The notes under the pieces were generated by a model. That model ran no database searches. It saw nothing but the letters and a program-made list of their open reading frames with translations, and was not told the origin of the DNA. The translations under genes were made by a program, and so were the position numbers. Source: CBDTYW01 sp965364735 (GTDB lineage Bacteria > Actinomycetota > Nitriliruptoria > Nitriliruptorales > Nitriliruptoraceae). From it: a stretch of DNA of 36,082 nt. Shown one piece after another: positions 27,745-35,403 of this stretch. Each line of letters starts with the position of its first letter. Positions within the stretch are counted from its first letter, which is position 1. Location of the stretch: contig CBDTYW010000005.1 in the NCBI GenBank assembly GCA_965364735.1, positions 1-36,082 of the forward strand. The letters are read 5' to 3'.

Positions 27745-28046
27745 GTGGTGCGTTCCTTGCGATGTTCGAGCCCGGTGACGCGGTGACCGCGTCACCGCGC
27801 GGTCGCGTGCATCGGGCTGCTCATGGGAAGACCGACACCGGTCGGCGGGGCCACGTGGCACGCGCATCAGGCCGGTGACGCGGAGCGACGCAGCGCGTCG
27901 TCGCGTGTGGCCCGACCGCGGTCCCTTCCCCTCGACAGGTGGCATCGGTGAGGTCGGACTGTAGTGGCGACCGCCGTCGTCCGTGCAGTCTTCTGTTCCG
28001 ACAGGATTTCTTCGCACAGCGTTCGCGATGCCCCAAGCTGCGACGA
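27745..28046. other. Surface-protein upstream region with GGTGACGCGG elements
   Basis: No gene is seen in these 302 bases. They hold the promoter and leader of the surface-protein gene (transcribed leftward). A perfect inverted repeat, GGTGACGCGG-TGA-CCGCGTCACC, lies at 27774-27796, about 30 bases before the start codon. A further copy of GGTGACGCGG occurs at 27874-27883, exactly 100 bases away. I could not assign a convincing -10/-35 pair. Confidence 0.5.
27774..27796. promoter_or_regulatory. 23-base hyphenated palindrome before the surface-protein gene
   Basis: Two perfect 10-base arms (GGTGACGCGG and CCGCGTCACC) flank TGA. Its position close to the ribosome-binding site suits an operator for a dimeric regulator or an RNA hairpin that limits translation. 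The regulator is unknown. Confidence 0.5.
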
Positions 28047-29483
28047 TCAGGGGGCGAACGCGAGGTCACGAGTGCCGGCGTCGTCGGAGATGACCAGCAG
28101 GTGCTGGTCGTCGCCACAGCGCAGCCCCGCGTGGCGACGGCCGTCGAGCGTCGTCGCGCTGCTCGGCAGGGTCCCGCCCTGAAAGCCCGGCATCGCGGCT
28201 TCCAGCCAGCTCCGCAGCCCCAGGCACAGGTCCGCCCCGCCAGGGCGCTCCGCGAGCGCCACCACGATGGTCGAGTCCGCGCCCCGAACATGGAGGTCGA
28301 TCTCGCCGCCCGTCCACTCCGCCGCGAGGTCACGTGCGTCGCGCAGCGCTGCGGAGCGGTCATCGCCGGGCGCCTCGAACAGGATCAGCAGGTCGAGCAT
28401 GCCGAAGGTGTCCTCGCGCACGAGGTCCCAGCCGTCCCCCAGCGTCACGGACGTGTCGACCGCGACGATCGGCTCGGCATCCAGGTGTCGGGCCGGCTCC
28501 ATCACGTGGGCCGTCGACGGCGGCGGGCTCGCGTACGCCGCGTTGACGGCGTCCCAGCCGCCCGTCCGGTAGAGCTCACAGATGAATCCCAGCCCGGCCT
28601 CGTACGGGAAGAGCAGGCCCCTCTGCAGCACGTGGGGCGCGGTCGCGAGCTGCTCGGCGGCGGCCGCGGCGTCGGGGTCCGCACCGAGGAACAGCTGCTC
28701 GACGAGCGACAACCGCGAGGTCGCCCAGGCGGTCATGACCAGCGTCGCGTCACCCTCGATGACCGCGAGCGCGGCCGTGGCCCCGTCGGCGTCCTGAGGA
28801 CCGTCGTCGCCGAACGGCAGGGGGAGGGTCTGGTCGACCAGTGCATGCTCGAGCTCGTGCGCCAGCGTCACCCGGTCGGTCGCGCTGATCGCGCCTCCTC
28901 CCGGGCTGCGGACCACGAGCTCTGCGGTCTCCGGGTCGTAGTAGCCGGCGACCTGCCCGACCTGGAGGTCGATCACGAGCTGACGCAGGTCGACGTCGTC
29001 GCCGATCGCGAACAGCGACCGAAGGGTCCGTTGGTCGAGGTCTGCGTCCTCCGGCGGGTAGGACTCCTCGGCGTCCGCGGCGAGGCGGGCGTTGATCTCG
29101 TCGTTGGCGAGGAACTCCGGCGTGACGTCCTCGGTGAACGAGAGCCCGCGCATGGTCAGCACGTCGCGTGCGGTGGCGGCCACGACCGCGTCGGCGTCGG
29201 TGGCGTCGGGGGCCGGGCCCAGGTCGCCGCCCGCAGCAACGATCTCAGCGGCGCACTGCGCGAGCGCGATCTGGTCGATCCCCGAGAAGAGATCGGAAAC
29301 GCTGCCGGGGGCGGCGGATCCGGTGGCGAACGGGTCGGGCACCGTCGACGTGGGTCTCGGCGCCGGACCCGTGCGTTGCAGCTCGGGCGATGAGCGTGCA
29401 GCGAGCAGCAGGCCCCCGGTCGCGAGCACCATCGCCAGCACCGCGATGATCGCGGCGACGGTGATGACCCGTTGGGACGGCAT
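28047..29483 (-). CDS. Membrane-anchored HExxH protein, predicted zinc metalloprotease
   Basis: A 478-residue protein with one N-terminal hydrophobic segment (about 6-29) followed by a Pro/Thr/Ser linker (about 35-60), consistent with an outward-facing, membrane-tethered domain. Within TLAHELEHALVDQ, His209, Glu210 and His213 form an HExxH zinc site. VIEGDATLVM thirty residues later offers Glu243 as a third, gluzincin-type ligand, and GYYDPETAELVVR lies just before the site. The remaining C-terminal half is not recognised. It lies 12 bases after the HAD gene, so it is likely cotranscribed with the ddl-HAD genes, and precedes the surface-protein gene by about 300 bases. Proteolytic activity and substrate are inferred from the motif only. 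Confidence 0.75.
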   Translation of the reverse strand: MPSQRVITVAAIIAVLAMVLATGGLLLAARSSPELQRTGPAPRPTSTVPDPFATGSAAPGSVSDLFSGIDQIALAQCAAEIVAAGGDLGPAPDATDADAVVAATARDVLTMRGLSFTEDVTPEFLANDEINARLAADAEESYPPEDADLDQRTLRSLFAIGDDVDLRQLVIDLQVGQVAGYYDPETAELVVRSPGGGAISATDRVTLAHELEHALVDQTLPLPFGDDGPQDADGATAALAVIEGDATLVMTAWATSRLSLVEQLFLGADPDAAAAAEQLATAPHVLQRGLLFPYEAGLGFICELYRTGGWDAVNAAYASPPPSTAHVMEPARHLDAEPIVAVDTSVTLGDGWDLVREDTFGMLDLLILFEAPGDDRSAALRDARDLAAEWTGGEIDLHVRGADSTIVVALAERPGGADLCLGLRSWLEAAMPGFQGGTLPSSATTLDGRRHAGLRCGDDQHLLVISDDAGTRDLAFAP

Positions 29484-29495
29484 GGAGGGCTTTCG

Positions 29496-30227
29496 TCAGC
29501 TGCTGGGGGTGGACTGCTCGGCGTTCGCGGCCTCGAGGTCGTCGCGCCATGCCTTGATCAACATCGGCAGCTCACCGAGTCCCTCGAGGACCAGGTCGGC
29601 CTCGACGTTGTCGGGGAGGTCGTGCAGCCGCCCCCACGGTCCACGGCGAAGCCAGCAGGTCTTGAGCCCCGCCTGCATGGCCGAGAGGACGTCGTTGTCG
29701 ACGCGGTCGCCGACGTAGAGCACCTCCGCGGCGGACTCGGCTCCGGCCAGCTCCAGCAGGCGTTCCCAGAACCGGGGGTCGGGCTTCTCGACGCCGAGGT
29801 CGTCAGACATCGCCATCGCGTCGTGGGGAAGGTCGAGCGCCGTGAGCTGGGCCTGTCGGCGCGCCGGCTGGTTGCCGCAGAGCACGACCTTCAGGCCGTC
29901 CGCCTGCAGCGCCGTGAGACAGTCGCGGACGTCGCCGTAGACGTCGTCGTCGCGGAACCCGCCGTAGCGGGCCTCGTGCTCGTCCTCGAAGTCCTGCCAG
30001 ACCATGTTCGGGGCGAGCTCGTCGAAGACGTCCTCCCAGCCGAGCCCGTCGGCGATCGCGACGCCGAGGACGGCGCCGAACGTCAGCGGGGACACCCCGA
30101 TGATGTCGGCCCAGGTGGCCCAGACACGGGTCTCGTCGATGACGACCTCGCCGATGTCGAAGGCGACGATCGTCGGGGCCGGGTCACCGGTGACCGGGGT
30201 GGTGTTGGGGCTGGCCGCGGCGTTCAT
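29496..30227 (-). CDS. HAD-superfamily hydrolase
   Basis: A 243-residue Rossmann-fold phosphatase-type protein. Motif I is VAFDIGEVVIDE, with nucleophile Asp24 but Gly26 where most HAD phosphatases have a second Asp; this DxG form occurs in known subgroups such as the YihX type. Motif II is around VVLCGNQ (114-120), motif III is Lys148 in EKPDPRFW, and motif IV is YVGDRVDND (171-179). The inserted helical cap after motif I (about 35-95) suggests subfamily IA. The substrate is unknown. Its start overlaps the ddl stop by four bases, so it is translationally coupled to ddl. Confidence 0.88.
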   Translation of the reverse strand: MNAAASPNTTPVTGDPAPTIVAFDIGEVVIDETRVWATWADIIGVSPLTFGAVLGVAIADGLGWEDVFDELAPNMVWQDFEDEHEARYGGFRDDDVYGDVRDCLTALQADGLKVVLCGNQPARRQAQLTALDLPHDAMAMSDDLGVEKPDPRFWERLLELAGAESAAEVLYVGDRVDNDVLSAMQAGLKTCWLRRGPWGRLHDLPDNVEADLVLEGLGELPMLIKAWRDDLEAANAEQSTPSS

Positions 30228-31159
30228 GACTCGCTCGCGAGCGCGAGGTCGACGACGCGCTGGCAGAGGTCACCGAAGCTCAGCCCGGCGGCCTGCGCAG
30301 CGAGCGGCAGCAGCGAGGTGTCGGTGAGCCCCGGGCAGGTGTCGAGCTCGAGCAGCACCGGGGTGCCGTCGGGGCGCACGATCATGTCGGCGCGGGAGAC
30401 GTGGCGGGCACCGACGGCGTCCCAGGCCATGCGGGCTGCGGTGGCTGCGGCTGCGGCCACGTCTGGGTCGAGGCGGGCGGGCGCATGGAACTCGGTGGCG
30501 CCGGCCGTGTAGCGGGCGGTGTAGTCGTAGGCGCCCTGCTTGGGCCGGATCTCGACTGCGGGCAGCGCCTCACCGTCGAGCAGCGAGACGGCGATCTCGG
30601 TCCCGGCGACGAACTGCTCGACGAGCACCTGGTCGCCGTAGGAGAACGCCCCGACGATGGCGCGGGGGAGGTCCTCAGCGCGCTCGACGACGGACAGGCC
30701 GAGCGAGGAGCCTCCGGTCGCGGGCTTGACGACCAACGGCAGCCCGAGCTCGGAGGCCACGCGGTCGAGCACCGCGGAGGCGCCGAGCTCGCGGAAGGCC
30801 TGCTGCGACAGCGTCACGGAGGTCGCGAGCGCGACGCCGGCCCGTCCGTAGAGCCCCTTCGCGACCGACTTGTTCCACGCGAGCGTCGACGAGATCGCGT
30901 CGGGGCCGGTGTAGGGCAGGCCGATCAGGTCGAGCACGGACTGGACCGTCCCGTCCTCGCCCGACGCCCCGTGGAGGGTGAGGAAGGCGAGGTCGAAGCC
31001 GCCCGCGTCGAGGGTGTTGACGACGGCGGCGTCCACGTCGAGACGGGTCACGTCGTGGCCGAGGTCGCGCAGGGCGGCGGCGACGCGGGTGCCGGAGCGC
31101 AGGCTGACCTCGCGCTCGAGCGACATGCCGCCGCAGAGGACGGCGATCCGATGGGTCAT
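30224..31159 (-). CDS. ddl: D-alanine--D-alanine ligase
   Basis: Joins two D-alanines with ATP to make the dipeptide end of the peptidoglycan precursor. The 311-residue protein has GGMSLEREVSLRSG (about 10-23; its Glu binds the first D-Ala), the ATP-grasp KPATGGSSLG, the substrate-loop tyrosine in YDYTARY (as in D-Ala-adding, not D-Lac-adding, ligases), and the Mg2+ motif ELDTCPGLTDTSLLP. In E. coli DdlB the last motif reads EVNT, so an Asp replaces the Asn metal ligand here. It is preceded by the LysN-like aminotransferase gene (46-base gap) and overlaps the HAD gene. Confidence 0.94.
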   Translation of the reverse strand: MTHRIAVLCGGMSLEREVSLRSGTRVAAALRDLGHDVTRLDVDAAVVNTLDAGGFDLAFLTLHGASGEDGTVQSVLDLIGLPYTGPDAISSTLAWNKSVAKGLYGRAGVALATSVTLSQQAFRELGASAVLDRVASELGLPLVVKPATGGSSLGLSVVERAEDLPRAIVGAFSYGDQVLVEQFVAGTEIAVSLLDGEALPAVEIRPKQGAYDYTARYTAGATEFHAPARLDPDVAAAAATAARMAWDAVGARHVSRADMIVRPDGTPVLLELDTCPGLTDTSLLPLAAQAAGLSFGDLCQRVVDLALASES

Positions 31160-31205
31160 GCGGAAGCACTCCTGATCTGAGGGCGCGGAGTCTGGTGGCG
31201 CGGCG

Positions 31206-32465
31206 TCACGCCGGCGGAGCCGGCTTCACGTCGCCGTAGACGGCGCGGACGAGCTCGACCTCTTCGTGCAGCAGCTCGCCGAGGCGGGCGATCCCTTCGC
31301 GGATGCGTTCGGGCGTGGGGAAGCAGAAGGACAGGCGCAGACGGTCGCCACCACCGCCGTCGGCGAAGAAGCCGCGGCCGGGGACGTAGGCGACGCGGCG
31401 CCCGATGGCCTTGGCGAGCAGGTCCCCGCTGTCGATCCCCTCGGGCAGCCGCATCCAGACGTAGAACCCGCCGGTCGGCTGCGTCCACGAGCAGACGCCG
31501 GGCGCCTCACGCTCCAGCGAGTCGAGCATGGCGTCGGCGCGCTCGCGGTAGACCTCGCGGAAGCGCTTCACCTGGTCGAGCCACGGCTGGGTGTCCAGCC
31601 ACGACTCCACGATCATCTGGGTGAGGTTCGAGGGGCAGAGGTCCGCGGCCTCGCGCAGCAGGACGAGCTTGTCGCGGATGGGGCCCGGCGCGGCCACCCA
31701 GCCGATCCGCGCGCCCGGCGCGAAGGTCTTCGAGACCGTCCCGACGTAGATCACCCGCTCCGGGACCAGCGAGCGCAGCGACGTCCAGGTCTTGCCCTCG
31801 AAGTCGAGCAGCCCGTAGGGGTTGTCCTCGAGGATCATCAGGTCCCAGGTCTCCGCGACCTCGGCGAGGTGCACCCGACGCTCCTCGCTGAGCGACACGC
31901 CGGCGGGGTTCTGGTGGTTCGGGATGACGTAGACGAACTTGCACGTCCGTCCCTCGGCCTTCAGCTTCTCGAGCTCGGCGACGAGCTCGTCGATGATCAT
32001 CCCGTCGGCGTCCATGGCGACGTGGCGGACCTCGGCCTGGTGCGACGCGAAGGCGCCGAGCGCCCCGACGTAGGTCGGGCCTTCCGCGAGCACCACGGAG
32101 CCGGCGTCGAGGAACGTCTTGGCGACGAGCTCAAGGGCCTGTTGGCCGCCGTTGGTGATGACGAGCTCGTCCGGCTCGGCTGGCACGCCCTCGGCGGCCA
32201 TGACGCGCACGAGCGCCTCGCGCAGGCCTTCGCGGCCTTGTCCGCCGCCGTACTGCAGCGCCTCGGGGCCGTGATCACGGATGACCCCGGTCACGACCTG
32301 CTCGACGGCCCCGAAGTCCAGCGCAGACGTGTAGGGCATCCCGCCGGCCAGCGAGACGATCTCGGGGCGCGACGCGACGGCGAACAGCGCACGGATCTCC
32401 GACGCGGCCATTCCCTGCACCCGCGCGGCGTAGCGTTCGAGGTACGGATCGGTGTCCAGGCGCAT
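31206..32465 (-). CDS. PLP-dependent aminotransferase, LysN/2-aminoadipate transaminase-like
   Basis: Fold type I aminotransferase of 419 residues. Features: the SLAGGMPYTSALDF start motif shared with LysN/Kat-type enzymes, Tyr131 in EGPTYVGAL, NPAGV (186-190), PLP-ring Asp214 with Tyr217 in ILEDNPYG, the Schiff-base Lys246 in GTVSKTFAPGARIGW, and the carboxylate Arg in RLRLSF near 385. LysN-type enzymes act on 2-aminoadipate/2-oxoadipate and other amino acids, so the exact substrate is uncertain. It leads a leftward run with ddl and the HAD gene. A Lat-ALDH7 pair elsewhere in the window would produce 2-aminoadipate, a fitting substrate. Confidence 0.88.
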   Translation of the reverse strand: MRLDTDPYLERYAARVQGMAASEIRALFAVASRPEIVSLAGGMPYTSALDFGAVEQVVTGVIRDHGPEALQYGGGQGREGLREALVRVMAAEGVPAEPDELVITNGGQQALELVAKTFLDAGSVVLAEGPTYVGALGAFASHQAEVRHVAMDADGMIIDELVAELEKLKAEGRTCKFVYVIPNHQNPAGVSLSEERRVHLAEVAETWDLMILEDNPYGLLDFEGKTWTSLRSLVPERVIYVGTVSKTFAPGARIGWVAAPGPIRDKLVLLREAADLCPSNLTQMIVESWLDTQPWLDQVKRFREVYRERADAMLDSLEREAPGVCSWTQPTGGFYVWMRLPEGIDSGDLLAKAIGRRVAYVPGRGFFADGGGGDRLRLSFCFPTPERIREGIARLGELLHEEVELVRAVYGDVKPAPPA

Positions 32466-32597
32466 GGGCGGCTTCTCGAGCAGTCGGTCGTGCCGAGCCT
32501 AACGCCCCGCGCTGCCCTGACCGCGTGCCGCTCCTTGTCCCACCGGTCCCGGACTAGGATCGGTGAGCACCACCTCCGACGTCCGGGACCCTCACCC

Positions 32598-32756
32598 ATG
32601 GCGAACGCCCCGCAGCTGACCCTGATCACCGGCGAGGACCGTCACGTCGCGGCGGGCGGGGTCCAGCGAGGGGTGATCGGCCTCGGCCTGGGCGTCGCGC
32701 TCGGCGCGTTGCTCCGGGTGATCAGCCGGCCCTCGTCGCCCCACGTCGGCGGCTGA
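32598..32756 (+). CDS. 52-residue predicted membrane protein
   Basis: A short frame beginning ATG at 32598, with a hydrophobic Gly/Leu/Val segment at about residues 24-42 (GVIGLGLGVALGALLRVI) that could form one membrane helix, and a polar N-terminus. Its stop overlaps the following acetyltransferase start (TGATG), suggesting coupled translation. A TAGGAT 38 bases upstream (32555-32560) is a plausible -10 box. No family is recognised. Its small size leaves room for doubt. Confidence 0.5.
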   Translation: MANAPQLTLITGEDRHVAAGGVQRGVIGLGLGVALGALLRVISRPSSPHVGG

Positions 32757-33412
32757 TGGCCCCCCGCGTCGCCCCGATGACCACCGACGTCATCGAGGCG
32801 CTGCCGTCGAGCTGCCGGGAGTGCCTGTTCTGGGAGCTCGGGCTGCCACGCCCCGATCCACGCAGCGTCGTCGTGGACGAGCTCGCCGGCGACCACGTCG
32901 CACAGAAGCAGGCGTGGTGTCAGGCACGGGCCGTCACGACGGGGCCTCCGGGTCGGGCGGTGTGGGACGGCGACACGGTCGTCGGGTACGCGCTCTTCTC
33001 CCCGCCGAAGACGCTGGCACCCCGGCGGCGCCCCGCCCCGCAGATCTCCGCCGACGCGCTCCAGCTCGCCACCGTCTGGGTGGAGCACACCCGCCGCGAG
33101 CGGGGCGTCGGAACCCTGCTCGTCCAGGCCGCGATCAAGGAAGCGCTGAAGCGTGACCTCGCGGCCGTCGAGGCCTACGGCGACCGCCGCCACCGCGACG
33201 GGGACTGTCTCGTTCCGATCGGCTGGTTGCTCCACGAGGGCTTCGAGATCCACCGAGAGCATCCCCGCTACCCGTTGCTGCGCCTCGACGTGAAGCGCAC
33301 GGCCCGCTGGGCCGAGTCGTTCGAGCACGCGCTCGAGGAGATCCGTGGCCATCTGCCACGTCGCGTCTTCTCGCCGGTCCCGACCGAGATCACGTCGGCC
33401 GCGAAGGACTGA
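32756..33412 (+). CDS. GNAT-family N-acetyltransferase
   Basis: A 218-residue protein. The central part has GNAT features: ATVWVEHTRRERGVGTLLV (about 105-123), where RRERGVG is the acetyl-CoA pyrophosphate-binding loop, followed by a helix (QAAIKEALKRD). The N-terminal segment contains CRECLFWELG, seen in a conserved actinobacterial group encoded between parB and cwlM (Rv3916c-like by position). The substrate is unknown. The start at 32756 overlaps the upstream stop; a second ATG at 32777 is possible. It converges with the CwlM-like gene with a 12-base gap. Confidence 0.82.
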   Translation: MAPRVAPMTTDVIEALPSSCRECLFWELGLPRPDPRSVVVDELAGDHVAQKQAWCQARAVTTGPPGRAVWDGDTVVGYALFSPPKTLAPRRRPAPQISADALQLATVWVEHTRRERGVGTLLVQAAIKEALKRDLAAVEAYGDRRHRDGDCLVPIGWLLHEGFEIHREHPRYPLLRLDVKRTARWAESFEHALEEIRGHLPRRVFSPVPTEITSAAKD

Positions 33413-33424
33413 CGGTCAGCGACG

Positions 33425-34483
33425 TCAGGTCAGGTGGGTGAGCACGGCGTCGAGGAGGCCGTCGGCGATCAGGCGCTGGACCTTGGGCTCGGCCAGACGC
33501 CGACCTTCGTCCGCGTGGGTCAGGAAGCCGGGTGCGACCACGACCGACGGGGCCTTGCTGGCACGCAGGATCGTCGACGTCGACCCGTGGACGCGGCAGT
33601 CGGGGCCGCCGGTCACGTCGAGGACGCGCTCGTGGCAGAGCTCCGCGAGGCGACGGCCCGGGAACGACACGTAGGACTCGTTGGCGAAGTAGTGGCTGAC
33701 GGTGCCTGCGGCATACGGGGAGTCGTCGCCGCTGCACGTGATCGAGATGATCGCGTCGACCTGTTCGTTGTTGGCCAGCTGTGCGCGCTGGACCGGGGGT
33801 GGTGAGGTGCCCGGTCCCCGCGACAGCACGACCTGCACGCCGACCGCGCCGAGTCGGGCAGCAAGACGCTGCCCGATGGCCCAGGTGATCTGGTGCTCCG
33901 CGACTCCGTCGACGTTGATCACGCCGGGGTGGTCGGGCCCGTGTCCGGGGTCGACCATGATGCGGTGGGCGGCGAGCGAATGCTCGCGCGGGCGCCGCAT
34001 CGCCTCGCGCTCGCGGACCTCGACGGTTCCCGCGGACTGGTGCATCCGGTGCAGCCGCTGCAGGGCCGTGACCGTGGACGGGCCGACGATGCCGTCGGTG
34101 GGCAGGCCGACGTTGAGCTGGAACTCCCGGACGGCGCCGCCGGTGTCGGGACCGAGGATGGCGTCGGGCTGCCCGGCGTTGATCCCGAGGCGGTTCAGAC
34201 GCTCCTGGAGGTCGAGGACGTCGTCGCCGGTGAGCATCGGCCGGGTCTCGTAGAGCAGCCGGTCACCGAGCCGGAAGCCGGCCTCGACGAGGCGCTGCCA
34301 CGTCTCGTCGTCGACCACGCCGCTTGCGGTGAGCCCGCGGGACTGCTGGAACGTGCGGATCCCGGCCGTGGTGGTGGTCCCGTACACGCCGGGCTCGTCG
34401 CTGAGCGGGTGGCCGAGGCCCACCAGACGACGTTGCACGTCGCTGACCTGCGTGCCGGTCGAGCCGGGGACGATGGGGAGCAT
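33425..34483 (-). CDS. cwlM: CwlM-like protein: two peptidoglycan-binding domains and a degenerate amidase_3 domain
   Basis: A 352-residue protein without a signal peptide. Residues about 5-68 and 82-145 are tandem PG_binding_1 domains (for example VSDVQRRLVGLGHPL and VLDLQERLNRLGI). Residues about 174-350 form an N-acetylmuramoyl-L-alanine amidase fold. The first zinc ligand (His181 in VDPGHG) and a Glu (196, VAEHQ) remain, but the usual S-x-H-x-N is SITCS, with Thr249 in place of the zinc His. The catalytic Glu of the VE(C/P)GF motif is Ala317 (VVVAPGF). Mycobacterial CwlM is a cytoplasmic, PknB-phosphorylated activator of MurA; lack of secretion signal and lost residues fit that role. Whether MurA is the partner here is inference. 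Confidence 0.85.
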   Translation of the reverse strand: MLPIVPGSTGTQVSDVQRRLVGLGHPLSDEPGVYGTTTTAGIRTFQQSRGLTASGVVDDETWQRLVEAGFRLGDRLLYETRPMLTGDDVLDLQERLNRLGINAGQPDAILGPDTGGAVREFQLNVGLPTDGIVGPSTVTALQRLHRMHQSAGTVEVREREAMRRPREHSLAAHRIMVDPGHGPDHPGVINVDGVAEHQITWAIGQRLAARLGAVGVQVVLSRGPGTSPPPVQRAQLANNEQVDAIISITCSGDDSPYAAGTVSHYFANESYVSFPGRRLAELCHERVLDVTGGPDCRVHGSTSTILRASKAPSVVVAPGFLTHADEGRRLAEPKVQRLIADGLLDAVLTHLT

Positions 34484-34569
34484 CGGAGCAGCCTACGGGC
34501 GGGCCAGCGGGAGCAGCCGCGTGCGATCCCGTCCGGCTGGCCGAGGCGGCGACGTTCAGGAGAAAGAGT

Positions 34570-34599
34570 GGAGCCCCGCCCGGGGGGAGGCGGGGCTCC
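34570..34599 (-). terminator. Intrinsic terminator after trxA
   Basis: GGAGCCCCGCC (34570-34580) pairs perfectly with GGCGGGGCTCC (34589-34599) around an eight-base loop. Read leftward from trxA, the hairpin is followed by a T-rich ACTCTTTCTCC. A second, weaker hairpin (GCTGTCC/GGACAGC, 34612-34633) lies between it and trxA. Together they isolate trxA from the CwlM-like gene. Confidence 0.8.
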
Positions 34600-34725
34600 G
34601 AAGCCACACGGTGCTGTCCCGGGGGGTGGACAGCCATCGCGCAGCAAACTGGAAGGATGTGGACGGACGTGCCGTCGAGGTGGATTCGAGTCTGCCCGGA
34701 GGCCGGATCGTTCAGACCTTGCGGA

Positions 34726-35046
34726 TCAGACGTACTGCTTCAGATCCTTGAGGAGAGCTTCCTTGCCCTTGGCGCCGACGATGCGCGTGGACGGCTCGCC
34801 GCCGCTGAACACCATCATCGTCGGGATCGACATGATCCCGTACTCACGTGCGACCTCGGGGTTGTCGTCGATGTTGAGCTTGACGACCTTGAGCTTGGTG
34901 CCGTGCTCGTCGGCGATCTCGTCGACGATCGGGCCGACCATGCGGCAGGGTCCGCACCACTCGGCCCAGAAGTCGACCAGCACGGGACGGTCGGACTCGA
35001 GGACCTCGGTCTTCCAGTCAGCGTTGTTGATCTTCTGCGCGCCCAT
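34726..35046 (-). CDS. trxA: Thioredoxin
   Basis: Small disulfide reductase of 106 residues with the active site WCGPC (Cys31 and Cys34), the buried Asp in VLVDFWAEW (22-30), and the cis-proline loop SIPTM (about 74-78). It donates electrons to ribonucleotide reductase and other enzymes. In most actinobacteria trxB (thioredoxin reductase) lies directly beside trxA and cwlM. Here no trxB is present in the adjacent sequence, so the reductase must be encoded elsewhere. The gene is read leftward and ends in a strong terminator. Confidence 0.97.
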   Translation of the reverse strand: MGAQKINNADWKTEVLESDRPVLVDFWAEWCGPCRMVGPIVDEIADEHGTKLKVVKLNIDDNPEVAREYGIMSIPTMMVFSGGEPSTRIVGAKGKEALLKDLKQYV

Positions 35047-35403
35047 GGGGGCTCCTCAAGGTGTTGCGTTCGGTGCGGGTTGCCCCATCACCAATGCCCG
35101 ACGACCAGCGCACCATTCCAGATTCGACGCCGATCACCAAACACTGAGCGCTGTACGTCACATCATGGCGCGCAGGGAACAGCCGCCGTCCCCGCGGCCC
35201 GTTCCGGGGCGGCCGCGGCCCCCCGGAGGGTGGTCGGCGACGTCGGAGTGCGGTTTGTAGGTCCTAGCGGACGAGACTCTCGCCGGCACGGTTTGTTCAC
35301 GTCCTGCACGTTGAGCTCAGTGATCTTGACGTTACGGAGCGTCGACCCCACGGTTCACTGGGTGGTTGTAGCTAGTTGCCACTAGTCATCTCGGGGGTTT
35401 GTC
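35047..35403. other. Intergenic region between trxA and the secreted fragment
   Basis: No gene is seen in these 357 bases. It should hold the trxA promoter (leftward) and that of the rightward gene at 35404. TTGACG at 35326-35331 is a good -35 hexamer, but I see no clear -10 at the right spacing. From about 35250 the sequence is visibly less GC-rich than the core genes. Confidence 0.35.

Noticed and set aside
27742..27748. CACGTG at the surface-protein start codon as a parS
   Set aside because: Flanking bases on both sides differ from parS.
23839..27786. 1315-codon open frame on the plus strand
   Set aside because: It is antisense to the surface-protein gene. Its Val/Arg/Gly-rich product has no recognisable family and reflects GC-rich repeats read backward.
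27745..28017. N-terminal extension of the surface protein
   Set aside because: It would bury the signal peptide, and it overlaps the palindrome region; GTG 27744 has AAGGA upstream.
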